Part shown: positions 54,040 to 62,648 of the stretch, one piece after another
How the letters are laid out: each line of letters begins with the position of its first letter
How positions within the stretch are numbered: position 1 is the stretch's first letter
Source of the DNA: JAQBVV01 sp965249205
Lineage (GTDB): Bacteria > Acidobacteriota > Vicinamibacteria > Vicinamibacterales > UBA2999
Direction of reading: 5' to 3'
Length of the DNA: 64,000 bases
Assembly (NCBI GenBank): GCA_965249205.1
Contig: CBDFLL010000006.1
Span: 806,001-870,000, forward strand
The notes under the pieces: generated by a model
What the model was told of the DNA's origin: nothing
The model's input: only the letters and a program-made list of their open reading frames with translations
Databases searched by the model: none
Made by a program: the position numbers and the translations under genes

Positions 54040-54458
54040 AGCGTTTTTCGTTGATCCGTAGCGCGGCGGCCGAAGCCTGCGCGAGTCGTAGCAACCCAGG
54101 GGCGCGCTACGGTGTCGTGAAAAGCGCGGTAACGCGTTTTCGCCTTGTCCGTAGTACTCGGATGGGCCACTACCTCGGGCTACCGGTAGTCGCTGTTTAT
54201 CGGTGCTATGAAGAACTCGAAAACGCGACTGACCTGCCGCGCTCGTCGGAGCGGTCCCGTGGCGCAATTCCAAGGCTCATGTCGGCTGGCGCTTTTGGTG
54301 AGGCCCCGGCATCGGAGCGTCCCTGGACCGAGTAAGGGTGGCATAGTGCTTGCTTTGGTCTCTGCCGCTTGGCTGCATCGGCTCGAACAGACCGCGTCCA
54401 TGGGGTTTCGCGACCTGCAAGAGTGTTCAGTATACGAAAACCAAAGAATTGGATCCCT
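54040..54458. other. Non-coding region after IS copy 3
   Basis: About 420 bp without a recognisable gene. It should include the promoter of the YceI-like and cytochrome genes unless these are read from upstream through the IS. Confidence 0.4.
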
Positions 54459-55121
54459 ATGGTGCCTGGAATACGTTGGCTTCGACTCCCCGGCCCTGGA
54501 TGGGGCCCCCCAGCCGGGTTACTAGCTTGTCTGCTAGCGAGTTTGCTGGGCGCGCCGGGTTTGGCTCTGGGCTCGCAGGCCCCGAGTTCGACCACCTGGA
54601 CCGTGACACAGGGAGAGGTAACGGTTCGCGCGCGAATGACGGTCGGGGGCGGCTTCGACATCACGACATCCGCGATCCAGGGGCAGCTCGCAGGTGAGGG
54701 GGCCGGCGCCGCGTTCGAGGGGCGGCTCGAGGTGGAGCTGGCGACGCTGGAGACGGGCATAGCGCTCCGCAACCGTCACCTGCGGACCAACTATCTGGAG
54801 GTCGACCGCGGCCTGGGCTTCGACCGGGCGGTGCTCACCGGCATCACGCTGGACCTGCCCCTGCTCCCGGACACGGCGCGACACGAGACCGACTTCTCCG
54901 CAGAGCTTCTCCTCCACGGTGTCACCCTTCCCGTGCGGGGCGAAGCGGAGTTCCGTCAGGCGAACGGACGGGTCAGCGTGGTCGCGCGCTTTCCCCTGAG
55001 CCTCGACGAGTTTTCGATTCCGCCTCCGCGCTACCTCGGCGTCGGGGTTCGCGACGCGGTCGAGGCCACGGTGGCCTTCGATGCCACAGCCAGCCAATCA
55101 TCCGCGCCGGAGGCACCGTGA
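54459..55121 (+). CDS. YceI-like secreted protein
   Basis: 220 residues from the ATG at 54459 (the frame is open further upstream). N-terminal signal peptide (GLLACLLASLLGAPGLALG), then the YceI beta-barrel: SAIQGQLAGEG, LETGIALRNRHLRTNYLEV (the family 'R..H....L' segment), FSAELLLHGVTLPV, FPLSLDEFSIPPP. YceI proteins bind isoprenoid-type ligands in the periplasm. The last bases overlap the next gene (GTGA), so both are likely co-translated. Confidence 0.8.
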   Translation: MVPGIRWLRLPGPGWGPPAGLLACLLASLLGAPGLALGSQAPSSTTWTVTQGEVTVRARMTVGGGFDITTSAIQGQLAGEGAGAAFEGRLEVELATLETGIALRNRHLRTNYLEVDRGLGFDRAVLTGITLDLPLLPDTARHETDFSAELLLHGVTLPVRGEAEFRQANGRVSVVARFPLSLDEFSIPPPRYLGVGVRDAVEATVAFDATASQSSAPEAP

Positions 55122-56287
55122 CAGCATCCGCTTCTGGGCCCTCTGCCCCAGTGCTCCTGGTCCTGGTCCTGGTTTCGATCGGTCTGCTGGCGAGCCTCGG
55201 GAGCGCGTCGGCCGAACCGATCCTCCTGTCGAAACAGTACGCCCGCTGTACAACGTGCCATTACTCTCCAACTGGCGGTGGCCTGCTGACGCCGTACGGG
55301 CGATCCCTCTCCCGGGAGGAGATCTCGATGTTCGGAGCCCGTGGCGAGGACGCCACTTCTGAAGACGCAGGAATCGCCGGCGAGGAAGCGTTCCTCGGCG
55401 GCGCGCTGCGCAACGCGCTGGGTCCGGTGCAGCTCGGTATCGAGCTGCGCCCATCGCATCTGGAAGTCTCGGTGGGTGACAGGACCCTCGACGACCGGAA
55501 CTTCTTCATGAACGCGGATCTCCTGGCGGCCTACCAGCGGGGCGGCTGGACGCTCTACGGCCAGATCGGGCGTCAGCCGGAGGCGGATGGCGGAAAGATC
55601 GACAGTTACGAACATTGGGTGGGCTACCAGGCCGAAAACGGTGTCGGCGTCCGAGCCGGCCGCTTCTTGCCGGCCTATGGTGTTCGGCTCGCAGACCATA
55701 CGACGTTCTCGCGCTCATCGCTCGGCCTGGCCCAGTACGACCAGGTCTACGGCCTCGAGGTGAGCTTTACCGGCGACCGATCGCTCCTCCAGTTGTCGGC
55801 TGGCCCCGGACTCGCCGATGCGCTCATCGACGACGACGGCCGCCGCGGATTCACCGCCAGCGGTCGCTTCCAGTTCGATCTTGACCCGCGTACGGTTGCG
55901 GTCGCGTCGGCGCTGTACCGCGACGAATCGGGCTTCGAACCACGCAGCACGGCGGTCGGCGGCGCCCTCGGCTTTTCGCCTCACACCCGCCTCACCACCT
56001 GGACCCAGCTGGACCTGGTGGCTCAGGAGCAGTTCGCGAGCGACCGGCGGTACGTCTTTGTCCACCAGACATCGGTCGAGGCCATCCCCGGCCTGTGGTT
56101 CAGGGTTTCGCCGCAAGTCGGCTGGGCGAGCGGCGACCCGCAGGCCGAGGTCCGCCGATTGGCGCTGGGCCTCGACGCCTTCCCCCGCACCCACTGGCAC
56201 GTCAACGTGTCGTACTACCGGGACCGTGTGCCGTTCTTCGATCTGCAGAGCAGGACGTTGCTCGCCCAGTTGCACCTCTACCTGTGA
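55118..56287 (+). CDS. Outer-membrane beta-barrel protein with an N-terminal CxxCH heme motif
   Basis: 389 residues, GTG start. Signal peptide (about 12-33), then CTTCHYSPTGGG, a single CxxCH heme site close to the mature N-terminus, followed by about 300 residues of alternating aromatic-rich strands (GIELRPSHLEVSV, WTLYGQIGRQPE, HVNVSYYRDRVPF) ending in a hydrophobic residue (LHLYL), as in outer-membrane porins. Coupling a heme to a barrel suggests electron exchange across the outer membrane, but this is inference. Encoded together with the YceI-like protein. Confidence 0.7.
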   Translation: MTASASGPSAPVLLVLVLVSIGLLASLGSASAEPILLSKQYARCTTCHYSPTGGGLLTPYGRSLSREEISMFGARGEDATSEDAGIAGEEAFLGGALRNALGPVQLGIELRPSHLEVSVGDRTLDDRNFFMNADLLAAYQRGGWTLYGQIGRQPEADGGKIDSYEHWVGYQAENGVGVRAGRFLPAYGVRLADHTTFSRSSLGLAQYDQVYGLEVSFTGDRSLLQLSAGPGLADALIDDDGRRGFTASGRFQFDLDPRTVAVASALYRDESGFEPRSTAVGGALGFSPHTRLTTWTQLDLVAQEQFASDRRYVFVHQTSVEAIPGLWFRVSPQVGWASGDPQAEVRRLALGLDAFPRTHWHVNVSYYRDRVPFFDLQSRTLLAQLHLYL

Positions 56288-56660
56288 GCGGCGTTGTTGC
56301 ACGGATTGCAACCCGCTCGCTCCTGCCCCCACCCTACGGTTTCATCTTCTCGAGGCGTTTAACCGTGGTCAGCGCCCGTCCATCTTTCAACAGCAGCCAG
56401 TGAGGGCGTGGAGACTCAAGCAGGGAATTCAATCCGCGCACTCGATCTGATCGAGGGATGGCCGCAGTCTTTCTCGTGATCGGCTGGTCAATCAATCAGC
56501 AGCTTGGTTATTCAAATCGAAATCCAGCCAAGCCCAGACCGTCGAATGACCTACCGGTCGTGCATCTCTACAACTCAATCGAGCCAGAGACCTTCCGGTT
56601 CACAGATCAGCTCTCGGGCGGGACAGCAGGGCGCAAGTTTGCATCCGTATCCGCTGGTCC
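56288..56660. other. Convergent intergenic region
   Basis: About 370 bp between the 3' ends of the barrel gene and the selenoprotein gene. No gene, RNA or clear terminator is recognised. Confidence 0.45.
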
Positions 56661-58118
56661 TCAACGCTCTCGCTCGGGCATGCGGTCGGCCATTGATGCC
56701 AACTCCTTCTCGTCGATGACACCGTCGCCGTTGGTATCGAACCTGGCAAACATCTGCGCCATGCGCTCGGGCACCTCATCGGCGCCGATCAGGCCGTCGT
56801 CATTGGAGTCGAACTGCAGGAGCCGGGTGATCGGGCTCACGGCAGCAGCGCCGCCGCCTTGGCGCCCACCCCCCAGGCCTCTGAGCTCGTCGGCTTCGAG
56901 CATGCCGTCGGCATTGGCATCAATCTGATCGAATCGGGCCTTGAGCGGTTCCGGAGCCTCGTCGCGGGTGACAACGCCATCGCCGTTTGCATCCCACCCC
57001 ATCACTCGATCGGCGAATTCCGCGCTCCCACCTCCTCGGCCGCCCCGCCCACGTGCACCGAATCGGCCGTTACCGGCGCCCCGCCCTCCGCGGCCTGCGC
57101 CAAAGACGCGGCCAGCGTCCGCATCAACCGTCAGATGGACGGCGTCGGCCGGCTCTTCGATGTCTTGGAATACACCGGTTGCCGGCGTGACGCGCACACC
57201 AACCGGAGTTGTGATCTCGTACTCGAGGGGAGGCGCGTCGTTGTTCCAGTGCATGTGATACAGCGGATCGATGAAGAATCCGAGGTACAGCTTTCCCGCA
57301 CCTGTCCGGAGGAAGTCCTGGCTGACGTCAGCCCGCAGCTTCGTATAGAACGGGATCGGCGAGTCGTCGAGCCCGGGCTCGAGCCGGAGCGTCGACATTC
57401 GACCCGGGAGTGCGATGCGCGGCACGACGCCTTTGGCCACCGTCGGGACGGGCGGTTGGGTGACCATGTCGAGGTCGCTCACCTGCGTAGGAGTCTCGAC
57501 CGATCCGATCAGTCGCCCGAGATCCCGTCGCAGTGCGCCAGGATCGCTCCACGCCCGTCGCTCGATCACGCGCCCGTCAGGGTCGATGATGAATTCGGCA
57601 TTCGGCATGTCGCCCAGGGCATGCTTCAGATCGTTGGTCATCGCGTCGGCCAGCCAGGGTATGCGAGATCCCAGTTGTACCTCGGCCTGCGCGACGTGCA
57701 TGAGGCGCTCTTCGAGGGTGAACGGGTCGACATAGTTACTGAGTTCGGGATGGGCCAACTGCTTGTACAGATAGTAAAACTGGACCCCTTGCGGTGCGTA
57801 GTCGCGTTCGATCGTCTCCACACGGGAGACGTTATTCAGGAAGGGCGGTCAAGTCAGGCAGCCGAGAATCAGGACCGTGTGGCGCCCGTCGAGCACCGTT
57901 CGAAGCGACAGAGCCCGTCCGTCCCGGTCGTGCACGACCGCGTCCGGCATGAGCTCGCCGACCGCGGGCGCCTGTTGGTCGAAGTTTCGAGACACAGGCT
58001 GGGCTGCAGCAGCGTTCGTCCCAACCGTCGTGGTCCCAACGAGCGCAACCGCGAACGCGGTGAGCCAAGGGCCGAGCGCACGGCCGATTGGTTCGCCGAT
58101 TCCGAGTCTCTCGCCCAT
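56661..58118 (-). CDS. Secreted iodothyronine-deiodinase-like selenoprotein with C-terminal EF-hands
   Basis: A single gene read through an in-frame TGA at 57851-57849 gives 485 residues with selenocysteine at position 90. Residues 1-40 form a signal peptide (WLTAFAVALVGTT...NAAAA). Residues about 50-220 form a thioredoxin-like fold of the deiodinase family: VLILGCLT-Sec-PPF matches the GSxT-Sec-PPF active site of iodothyronine deiodinases, and FYYLYKQLAHPE matches their YIxEAHP segment. Residues about 220-330 are an unassigned beta-rich domain, then a Gly/Arg-rich linker and four calcium-binding loops (DANGDG at 376, DANADG at 400, DSNDDG at 437, DTNGDG at 461). A hairpin with SECIS features follows the TGA. 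Without Sec insertion translation would stop after 89 residues. The ATG has no clear ribosome site; an IS remnant lies 9 bp upstream. The physiological substrate is unknown; thiol redox or dehalogenation are possible. Confidence 0.85.
57813..57831 (-). promoter_or_regulatory. Bacterial SECIS element
   Basis: On the mRNA strand CGTCTCC and GGAGACG form a perfect 7-bp stem with a 5-base loop CGUGU. The stem begins 17 bases after the UGA, and the loop begins 24 bases after it. Bacterial SECIS rules from the literature place the apical loop about 16-37 bases after UGA with a G among its first two bases; both hold here (G is the second loop base). SelB would bind this hairpin to deliver Sec-tRNA. 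Confidence 0.75.
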
Positions 58119-58126
58119 CGTGCGGT

Positions 58127-58189
58127 GTCGGTGGTGACTCGCATGATCCTTAGAAAACGGCCCGATCACCCGGGTTCTTCAGCAGCCTG
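58127..58189 (+). mobile_element. Right-end remnant of the IS5-type element
   Basis: 63 bp matching the right end of the three full copies (GTCGGTGGTGACTCGCATGA through TTCAGCAGCCTG), followed by CTAG as in their flanks. The rest of the element is deleted. It links the selenoprotein gene start on the left to a truncated peptidase gene on the right. Confidence 0.92.
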
Positions 58190-58193
58190 CTAG

Positions 58194-58659
58194 GCGCAAT
58201 CGCATCGTGATTCTCATCGACGAGAACCCGGACCGTTGGTATTGGCAGGTCACGCACGAGCTTACCCATATTTTCTCATTCGCCATCATCCCGCGGTCTC
58301 AGAACAACGCCACCGTACCAGCCTGGCTGGACGAAGGATTGGCAAACTACATGGCTGGCGAATGGGATCGTGAGGCCTTGGCGCAGCTGGGGGACATCGT
58401 GGGGGCTGACGGAGTACCGAAGATCTCAACCCTGAACGGCAACTGGGGCCCTGGGCCCAGGTTGCCCTACAACCTGGGTCATGCGGTCTTTGATTTCATC
58501 GAAGCAGAGTACGGAGTGGGGCGCATTCGGCAGTTCTTACTCGAAGTCGGCAGAAGTGTCGTCGACGATACTGGTGATCCCTATCAGGCGGCGTTTCAGG
58601 TGGAGCCTGACGAGTTCGACCTCGCTTTCGAGCGGTACATGGAAGAGCGCTTCAGATAA
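58194..58659 (+). pseudogene. Peptidase MA-family metalloprotease, 5'-truncated by an IS remnant
   Basis: 155 codons are open from the IS end. The zinc motif is THELTHIFSF (HExxH), with downstream VPAWLDEGLANYMAG carrying the third ligand Glu, and the C-terminal helix LGHAVFDFIEAEYGVGRIRQFL, as in the gluzincin MA family. In relatives the protease domain follows a signal peptide and about 100 residues that are missing here. A GTG at 58207 could still initiate a short product. Confidence 0.75.
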
Positions 58660-58720
58660 ACAGGCGCCCTCGCCCGTGCTTGGTTCTCCGAGCCATGTGG
58701 CCAGTGTGGGCTTCTGAGTG

Positions 58721-58758
58721 CCGATGGATCACCGGCCGAGGAGACCGGTGATCATCGG
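58721..58758. terminator. Bidirectional terminator-like hairpin
   Basis: CCGATGGATCACCGG and CCGGTGATCATCGG form a 14-bp stem with one bulged G around a 9-base loop, between the 3' ends of the peptidase fragment and the convergent anti-sigma gene. No strong T-tract follows on either side. Confidence 0.5.
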
Positions 58759-58822
58759 ACGGGCTCGCCAGAGGAGCCGAGGTTGAGCCCCGGCTCCGCC
58801 CGATGCAAGTGTCCATAGCCCG

Positions 58823-59245
58823 TCACTCTTGGGATAGCAGCGGTTCCGCGACCAGCAGGGTCACGAGTGAGACCACTCCGATGAGCGTCCAATAGACCGG
58901 GGACGATGGAGAGGATTCAACCATCAGCCAGCTGGCCGAGACAGCGCCCACAACACATGGGGCAACCACCTCCACAAGGTCCCATGGCTTCGATGCCCGG
59001 TGGCTGGCAACCTGCTGTTCGATGAGTCTTGCCTTGAGCCATACAAGGTAGGGATCGGGCAGGGGACTGTTGTCCTGGGTCTCAAGGGCGAGCGTACGCA
59101 GACTGCCGCCGACGCGCGCGACCTCACCGCATGCCTGGCACATCATGGCGTGCGCTTCGAGCGCCTCGTCCACTTGGCCTGTCCGTGCAGCAGTCAACGC
59201 GCGCGCGTTGTGGGGACACTCTTCCGAGGAAAGAGTTCGATTCAT
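58823..59245 (-). CDS. Anti-sigma factor-like membrane protein
   Basis: 140 residues from the ATG at 59245, which overlaps the sigma-factor stop. The N-terminus holds a zinc-binding anti-sigma-type motif: EECPHNARALTAARTGQVDEALEAH then MMCQACGE (His and CxxC pattern). The C-terminus has two transmembrane segments (VVAPCVVGAVSASWLMV and WTLIGVVSLVTLLVA). It would hold the cognate ECF sigma factor inactive at the membrane until a signal is received. Confidence 0.75.
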   Translation of the reverse strand: MNRTLSSEECPHNARALTAARTGQVDEALEAHAMMCQACGEVARVGGSLRTLALETQDNSPLPDPYLVWLKARLIEQQVASHRASKPWDLVEVVAPCVVGAVSASWLMVESSPSSPVYWTLIGVVSLVTLLVAEPLLSQE

Positions 59246-59763
59246 GACCTTGCCTCCGCAGGGTTTATCTTCGGGCCGAGACCCTTTTCTCGCAGCGAGT
59301 TCGCCATCTTCCGCCTTGCGCGAAACAGGAGCACTCGTATGCTCTTTTCCCGCAGGCCGAGGATCGAGGCGATCTCGCGATGTTCGAATCCTTCGACATA
59401 GGCTAGCCACAGCAACGATCGCTGCTGCGGTGCCAGAGTGCGGAAGACGACTGACACGTCATGGTCACGTTCTGGGTGGATGTTGGTTGCCCTGCGCACG
59501 CCGATGAAGGTCTTCCAGTCCCATCGCTGTTCGCGATTCACCCGACGCCAGTGGTCCACCAGGAGGTTACTGGCGATCCTGTACACGTAGCCCTTCTCCT
59601 GTGCGGGTTCGAGGCGCTCCGGCTCAACTCGTAGAAACCGTACGAAGGCATCTTGCAGGATATCGTCCGCCACGTCTGCACTGCCTGCGGCACGATGAAT
59701 GTAGGACCGCAACGCCGGAGCCGTTCTTTGATAAAAGGCACGGAACGCTGCCTCATCCCTCAT
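59242..59763 (-). CDS. ECF-type RNA polymerase sigma factor
   Basis: 173 residues. Sigma region 2 is visible in FYQRTAPALRSYIHRAAGSADVADDILQDAFVRF (shown in parts: DVADDILQDAF) with ASNLLVDHWRR, and region 4 in APQQRSLLWLAYVEGFEHREIASILGLREKSIRVLLFRAR (HREIASILGL). It is encoded just before a matching anti-sigma gene with ATGA overlap, which makes the pair functional partners. The target promoters cannot be told; the neighbouring TonB receptor genes are candidates. Confidence 0.9.
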   Translation of the reverse strand: MRDEAAFRAFYQRTAPALRSYIHRAAGSADVADDILQDAFVRFLRVEPERLEPAQEKGYVYRIASNLLVDHWRRVNREQRWDWKTFIGVRRATNIHPERDHDVSVVFRTLAPQQRSLLWLAYVEGFEHREIASILGLREKSIRVLLFRARRKMANSLREKGLGPKINPAEARS

Positions 59764-59838
59764 TCGGTCGACCGCAGGCTGCTGAGTGACCGCTGGACTG
59801 GCATTGGCAACTGGGTTGTCAGGTTATGTTGGAACCGC

Positions 59839-60309
59839 TCACGTCGGGCGCCCCGGTGGCATCGACCCGTCCAGCACGTCACGCTTCCTCTCCGCGTCCC
59901 AGGTCTTTGACAGTCGTAGCGTGAGGAGCGCCGCGATCAGAAAGCCAATCCCGACGGCCAGGAAGAGTCCGCCTGCTATGAGAAGGCTTGGGTCCCGAAG
60001 TGCTAGAAGTAGAAAGGCTACCCCCAGGCAAGCCAGCACACTTCCAGCGACCATGGGAGCCAGGGCACGCGTCTTCACGCTGCTCTCAGCCCTTCCGAGG
60101 TCCTCGATGATCTTCTTGCCGCCCTCGGTCTCAAGAAACTGCGCCAGTTCAACACCCGAAGCGAACTTGTCAATCAGGTGTTTGTGAAGCTCGGTTCGCG
60201 CCTGCGTTCTCGTCTGCTTCTCGCGAGTCTTAAACCACACGATGAACACGACCATCACGAACGCAGCCATCGGGACGAGTATCGGGATGAGCAAAGGGGA
60301 TAGGTTCAT
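59839..60309 (-). CDS. Small membrane protein of unknown function
   Basis: 156 residues: an N-terminal transmembrane helix (LIPILVPMAAFVMVVFIVWF), a cytoplasmic helical segment (about 30-75) and two more helices (MVAGSVLACLGVAFLLLAL, LLIAGGLFLAVGIGFLIAALL). Similar small proteins often accompany ECF sigma factors in this kind of genome. It lies 75 bp upstream of the sigma gene on the same strand and may belong to its operon. Confidence 0.65.
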   Translation of the reverse strand: MNLSPLLIPILVPMAAFVMVVFIVWFKTREKQTRTQARTELHKHLIDKFASGVELAQFLETEGGKKIIEDLGRAESSVKTRALAPMVAGSVLACLGVAFLLLALRDPSLLIAGGLFLAVGIGFLIAALLTLRLSKTWDAERKRDVLDGSMPPGRPT

Positions 60310-60462
60310 AGACAGTCCTTCTCATGTTCACGACAGTGTTTCGTGCACCCCTGGATGGGCTGCTCGACCAGACCGACTGAATCAATCAGCAAGTAATCTC
60401 ATGTCCATAACGTTCGCGGGGGCAGACTGGTTAACAGTCCGATCGAAGAGCCCGACGCCTCA

Positions 60463-62637
60463 TCAGAACTGGACTCTCACCCCGCCATTGATGACTCGGC
60501 CGTCGAGGGGTGCCCAGGCGTCGACAGTCCAGCGGCCATCTGTCGCTCGGTCGGGGCGGAGAAGAGGGTCCCATCGACTTTGCCGCGCGTCCGTCAGGTT
60601 CTCGGCATTGACGAATAAGCGCAGGGGACCAATACGCCGCTCGACCAGGAGACCCATGACCGTGTATGAATTGCCCGTGTCGCGGTAGGGGTTTTCCTCG
60701 AGCCGTTGGCGGCCCGTGTAATACCACTCGAAACCGAGACGCGCGTCTTCGTTCTCCACCATCGCCACCAGGCCGACGCTGTGACGTGGCGTCAGCTCGA
60801 CGTCGTTCGTGACCTCCCCAACTTTCTCACGTGAGCGAACATAGGTGTAGCTGGCCGTCAGCGCCAACGGCGACTGCCGCAGCATCCCCAGCAGCTCCAC
60901 ACCCACGCTCGTGGTGGGTTCGGTAAGGTTCCGGAGGACATAGGCCTCCCGGTCCACTTTCACCGGGTCGGCGATGCGCGACCCAAAGAACGTGGCGGTA
61001 TACGACAGCGGACCTTGAGTTCGGGTGAGGTCTATCGAGAGACTGCGCCCCTGTTCAGCTCGCAGTGGGCCTTCCACCGTGAGCCGGGTCAAACCGGCCG
61101 CTTCCGTTTCTTCAGTGAGAGGGGAGGGACCGAAGAATCCGCTCCCGGCCGACATGCGCGTCGACCAGTCGCCCGACCGAAACAGCGCGGATACGCGCGG
61201 ACTGAAGAACGTGCCGTATTCGCTGTGATGATCTAGTCGTCCGCTCATCGACAGAGCCAGCCACGGCCTGATATCGATGTCGTCCTGGATAAAGATGCCC
61301 GGCGTCGTAAACGTATAAGCGAAGCCCGGCAGATCGGACGGGTCGTAGGTGTCTTGTTCGACGGCGACACCGCCGACCCATGTGTGCCCTCCGCTTGAAC
61401 CCCGAAGCGTGACCTCACCGAAGTACGTGCTGTGGCGGTCACGCTCAAGGACTTCGCCAAACCGATGGTCGTGCCACTGGCGGGACGCCGTGGCCCGTGT
61501 GGTCAACACGTAGCGTTCAGCTGGCAGCATCTGCCACAACATCCCGACGTCGAAGCGCCGCGTCTCAAGGCTCTCCGTGTGGGGCACTCCCGTCGCAGGT
61601 AAGACAGCGTCTGGCTGCGTTCCGCCGGTTCGGTTTTCGAGCGTCGTGCCAACGGTGACAAAGAACGACTGACCCAGCCCGTCATTCCAGAACAGCCGCG
61701 GCCTGGCGACGCCGCGTTGATAGTGGGCCAGGTCTGTCCACGCGTCTCCATCGACGTCCGTCTGATCCTGCCAGTGACCGCCCCCAAGGAAGGTGATACC
61801 CCACGAGTTCGAGAGTGGTGCGGACAACCAGAGCACGCCGTCTGTGGCGCCGCGCGTTGATTGATTCACGAGGAATTCGTGTTCGGGTTCGTCGCCGGGG
61901 CGACGAGAGATGAGGTTCACGACTCCACCGAGCGCGCCAGCGCCATAGAGTGCGGAGGCCACACCCTTGATGACCTCCACTTGACCCAGGTCCATGGGCG
62001 GAATCTGGAGCAACCCGAGGCCACCTGGCTGACTGCCAAAGAGCGGCAGTCCGTCAGAGAGGAAGCGCGTGTAGCGGCCGCGCATCCCCTGAATGCGAAC
62101 GCTGGCACCACCAAGCGAAGGCGACGTCGTTTGCACGCGAAGGCCACCCGTTTCGTTCAGCATCATGCCGATATCGCCCGGGGTCATGAGGATCTTTTCT
62201 TCGATCTCTTCGCGATTGAGTACCTCGACCCGCATCGCCTGGTCTTCAATGCGCCGCTCGGTCCGCGTGCTGGCCACGACGGTGACCTCCTCCTCGAGCG
62301 TGAGCTGCTGCACGACCTCGATGCTGACCAAGTGCTCCTGACCCGCCACGACATCTACCGGAACGGTGACCGGAATAAATCCCTCCGGCACGACCGTCAC
62401 CCGCACGTTGCCAGCCGGCACGCTGAAGAGCACAACTCCTTGCTCATCGGTCAGCTGTGTGACTCCCGTCACCACAACCTCCGCGGCTGCCACAGGTTCA
62501 TCCGGGCCGGTGTGAACCTCTACTCGAATGTTTCCTGTTGGCTCCTGACCACTGACGTGGCTCACCAGTCCTCCGACCAGGAGGGCGACGAAGGCGACAC
62601 TTCTCACCCCGCGACCCCTACCTGGAAGTGGTTTCAT
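60463..62637 (-). CDS. TonB-dependent outer-membrane receptor
   Basis: About 724 residues from the ATG at 62637. Signal peptide (about 10-32), a carboxypeptidase-regulatory-like domain (about 35-110), a TonB-box-like segment EEEVTVVAST, the plug domain (NREEIEEKILMTPGDIGMML, VRIQGMRGRYTRFLSDGLPL, QVEVIKGVASALYGAGALGGVVNLISRRP) and a 22-strand barrel that ends in GGVRVQF with the terminal Phe typical of outer-membrane proteins. The transported ligand is not evident; the DUF411 gene 206 bp upstream makes a metal chelate, such as copper, a fair guess. Confidence 0.9.
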   Translation of the reverse strand: MKPLPGRGRGVRSVAFVALLVGGLVSHVSGQEPTGNIRVEVHTGPDEPVAAAEVVVTGVTQLTDEQGVVLFSVPAGNVRVTVVPEGFIPVTVPVDVVAGQEHLVSIEVVQQLTLEEEVTVVASTRTERRIEDQAMRVEVLNREEIEEKILMTPGDIGMMLNETGGLRVQTTSPSLGGASVRIQGMRGRYTRFLSDGLPLFGSQPGGLGLLQIPPMDLGQVEVIKGVASALYGAGALGGVVNLISRRPGDEPEHEFLVNQSTRGATDGVLWLSAPLSNSWGITFLGGGHWQDQTDVDGDAWTDLAHYQRGVARPRLFWNDGLGQSFFVTVGTTLENRTGGTQPDAVLPATGVPHTESLETRRFDVGMLWQMLPAERYVLTTRATASRQWHDHRFGEVLERDRHSTYFGEVTLRGSSGGHTWVGGVAVEQDTYDPSDLPGFAYTFTTPGIFIQDDIDIRPWLALSMSGRLDHHSEYGTFFSPRVSALFRSGDWSTRMSAGSGFFGPSPLTEETEAAGLTRLTVEGPLRAEQGRSLSIDLTRTQGPLSYTATFFGSRIADPVKVDREAYVLRNLTEPTTSVGVELLGMLRQSPLALTASYTYVRSREKVGEVTNDVELTPRHSVGLVAMVENEDARLGFEWYYTGRQRLEENPYRDTGNSYTVMGLLVERRIGPLRLFVNAENLTDARQSRWDPLLRPDRATDGRWTVDAWAPLDGRVINGGVRVQF

Positions 62638-62648
62638 AGCCTCGTCGC

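Noticed and set aside
58207..58659. Treating the peptidase as a complete gene starting with GTG at 58207
   Set aside because: Homologous proteins have a signal peptide and about 100 residues before the HExxH; here the IS remnant ends 13 bp upstream, so it is truncated.
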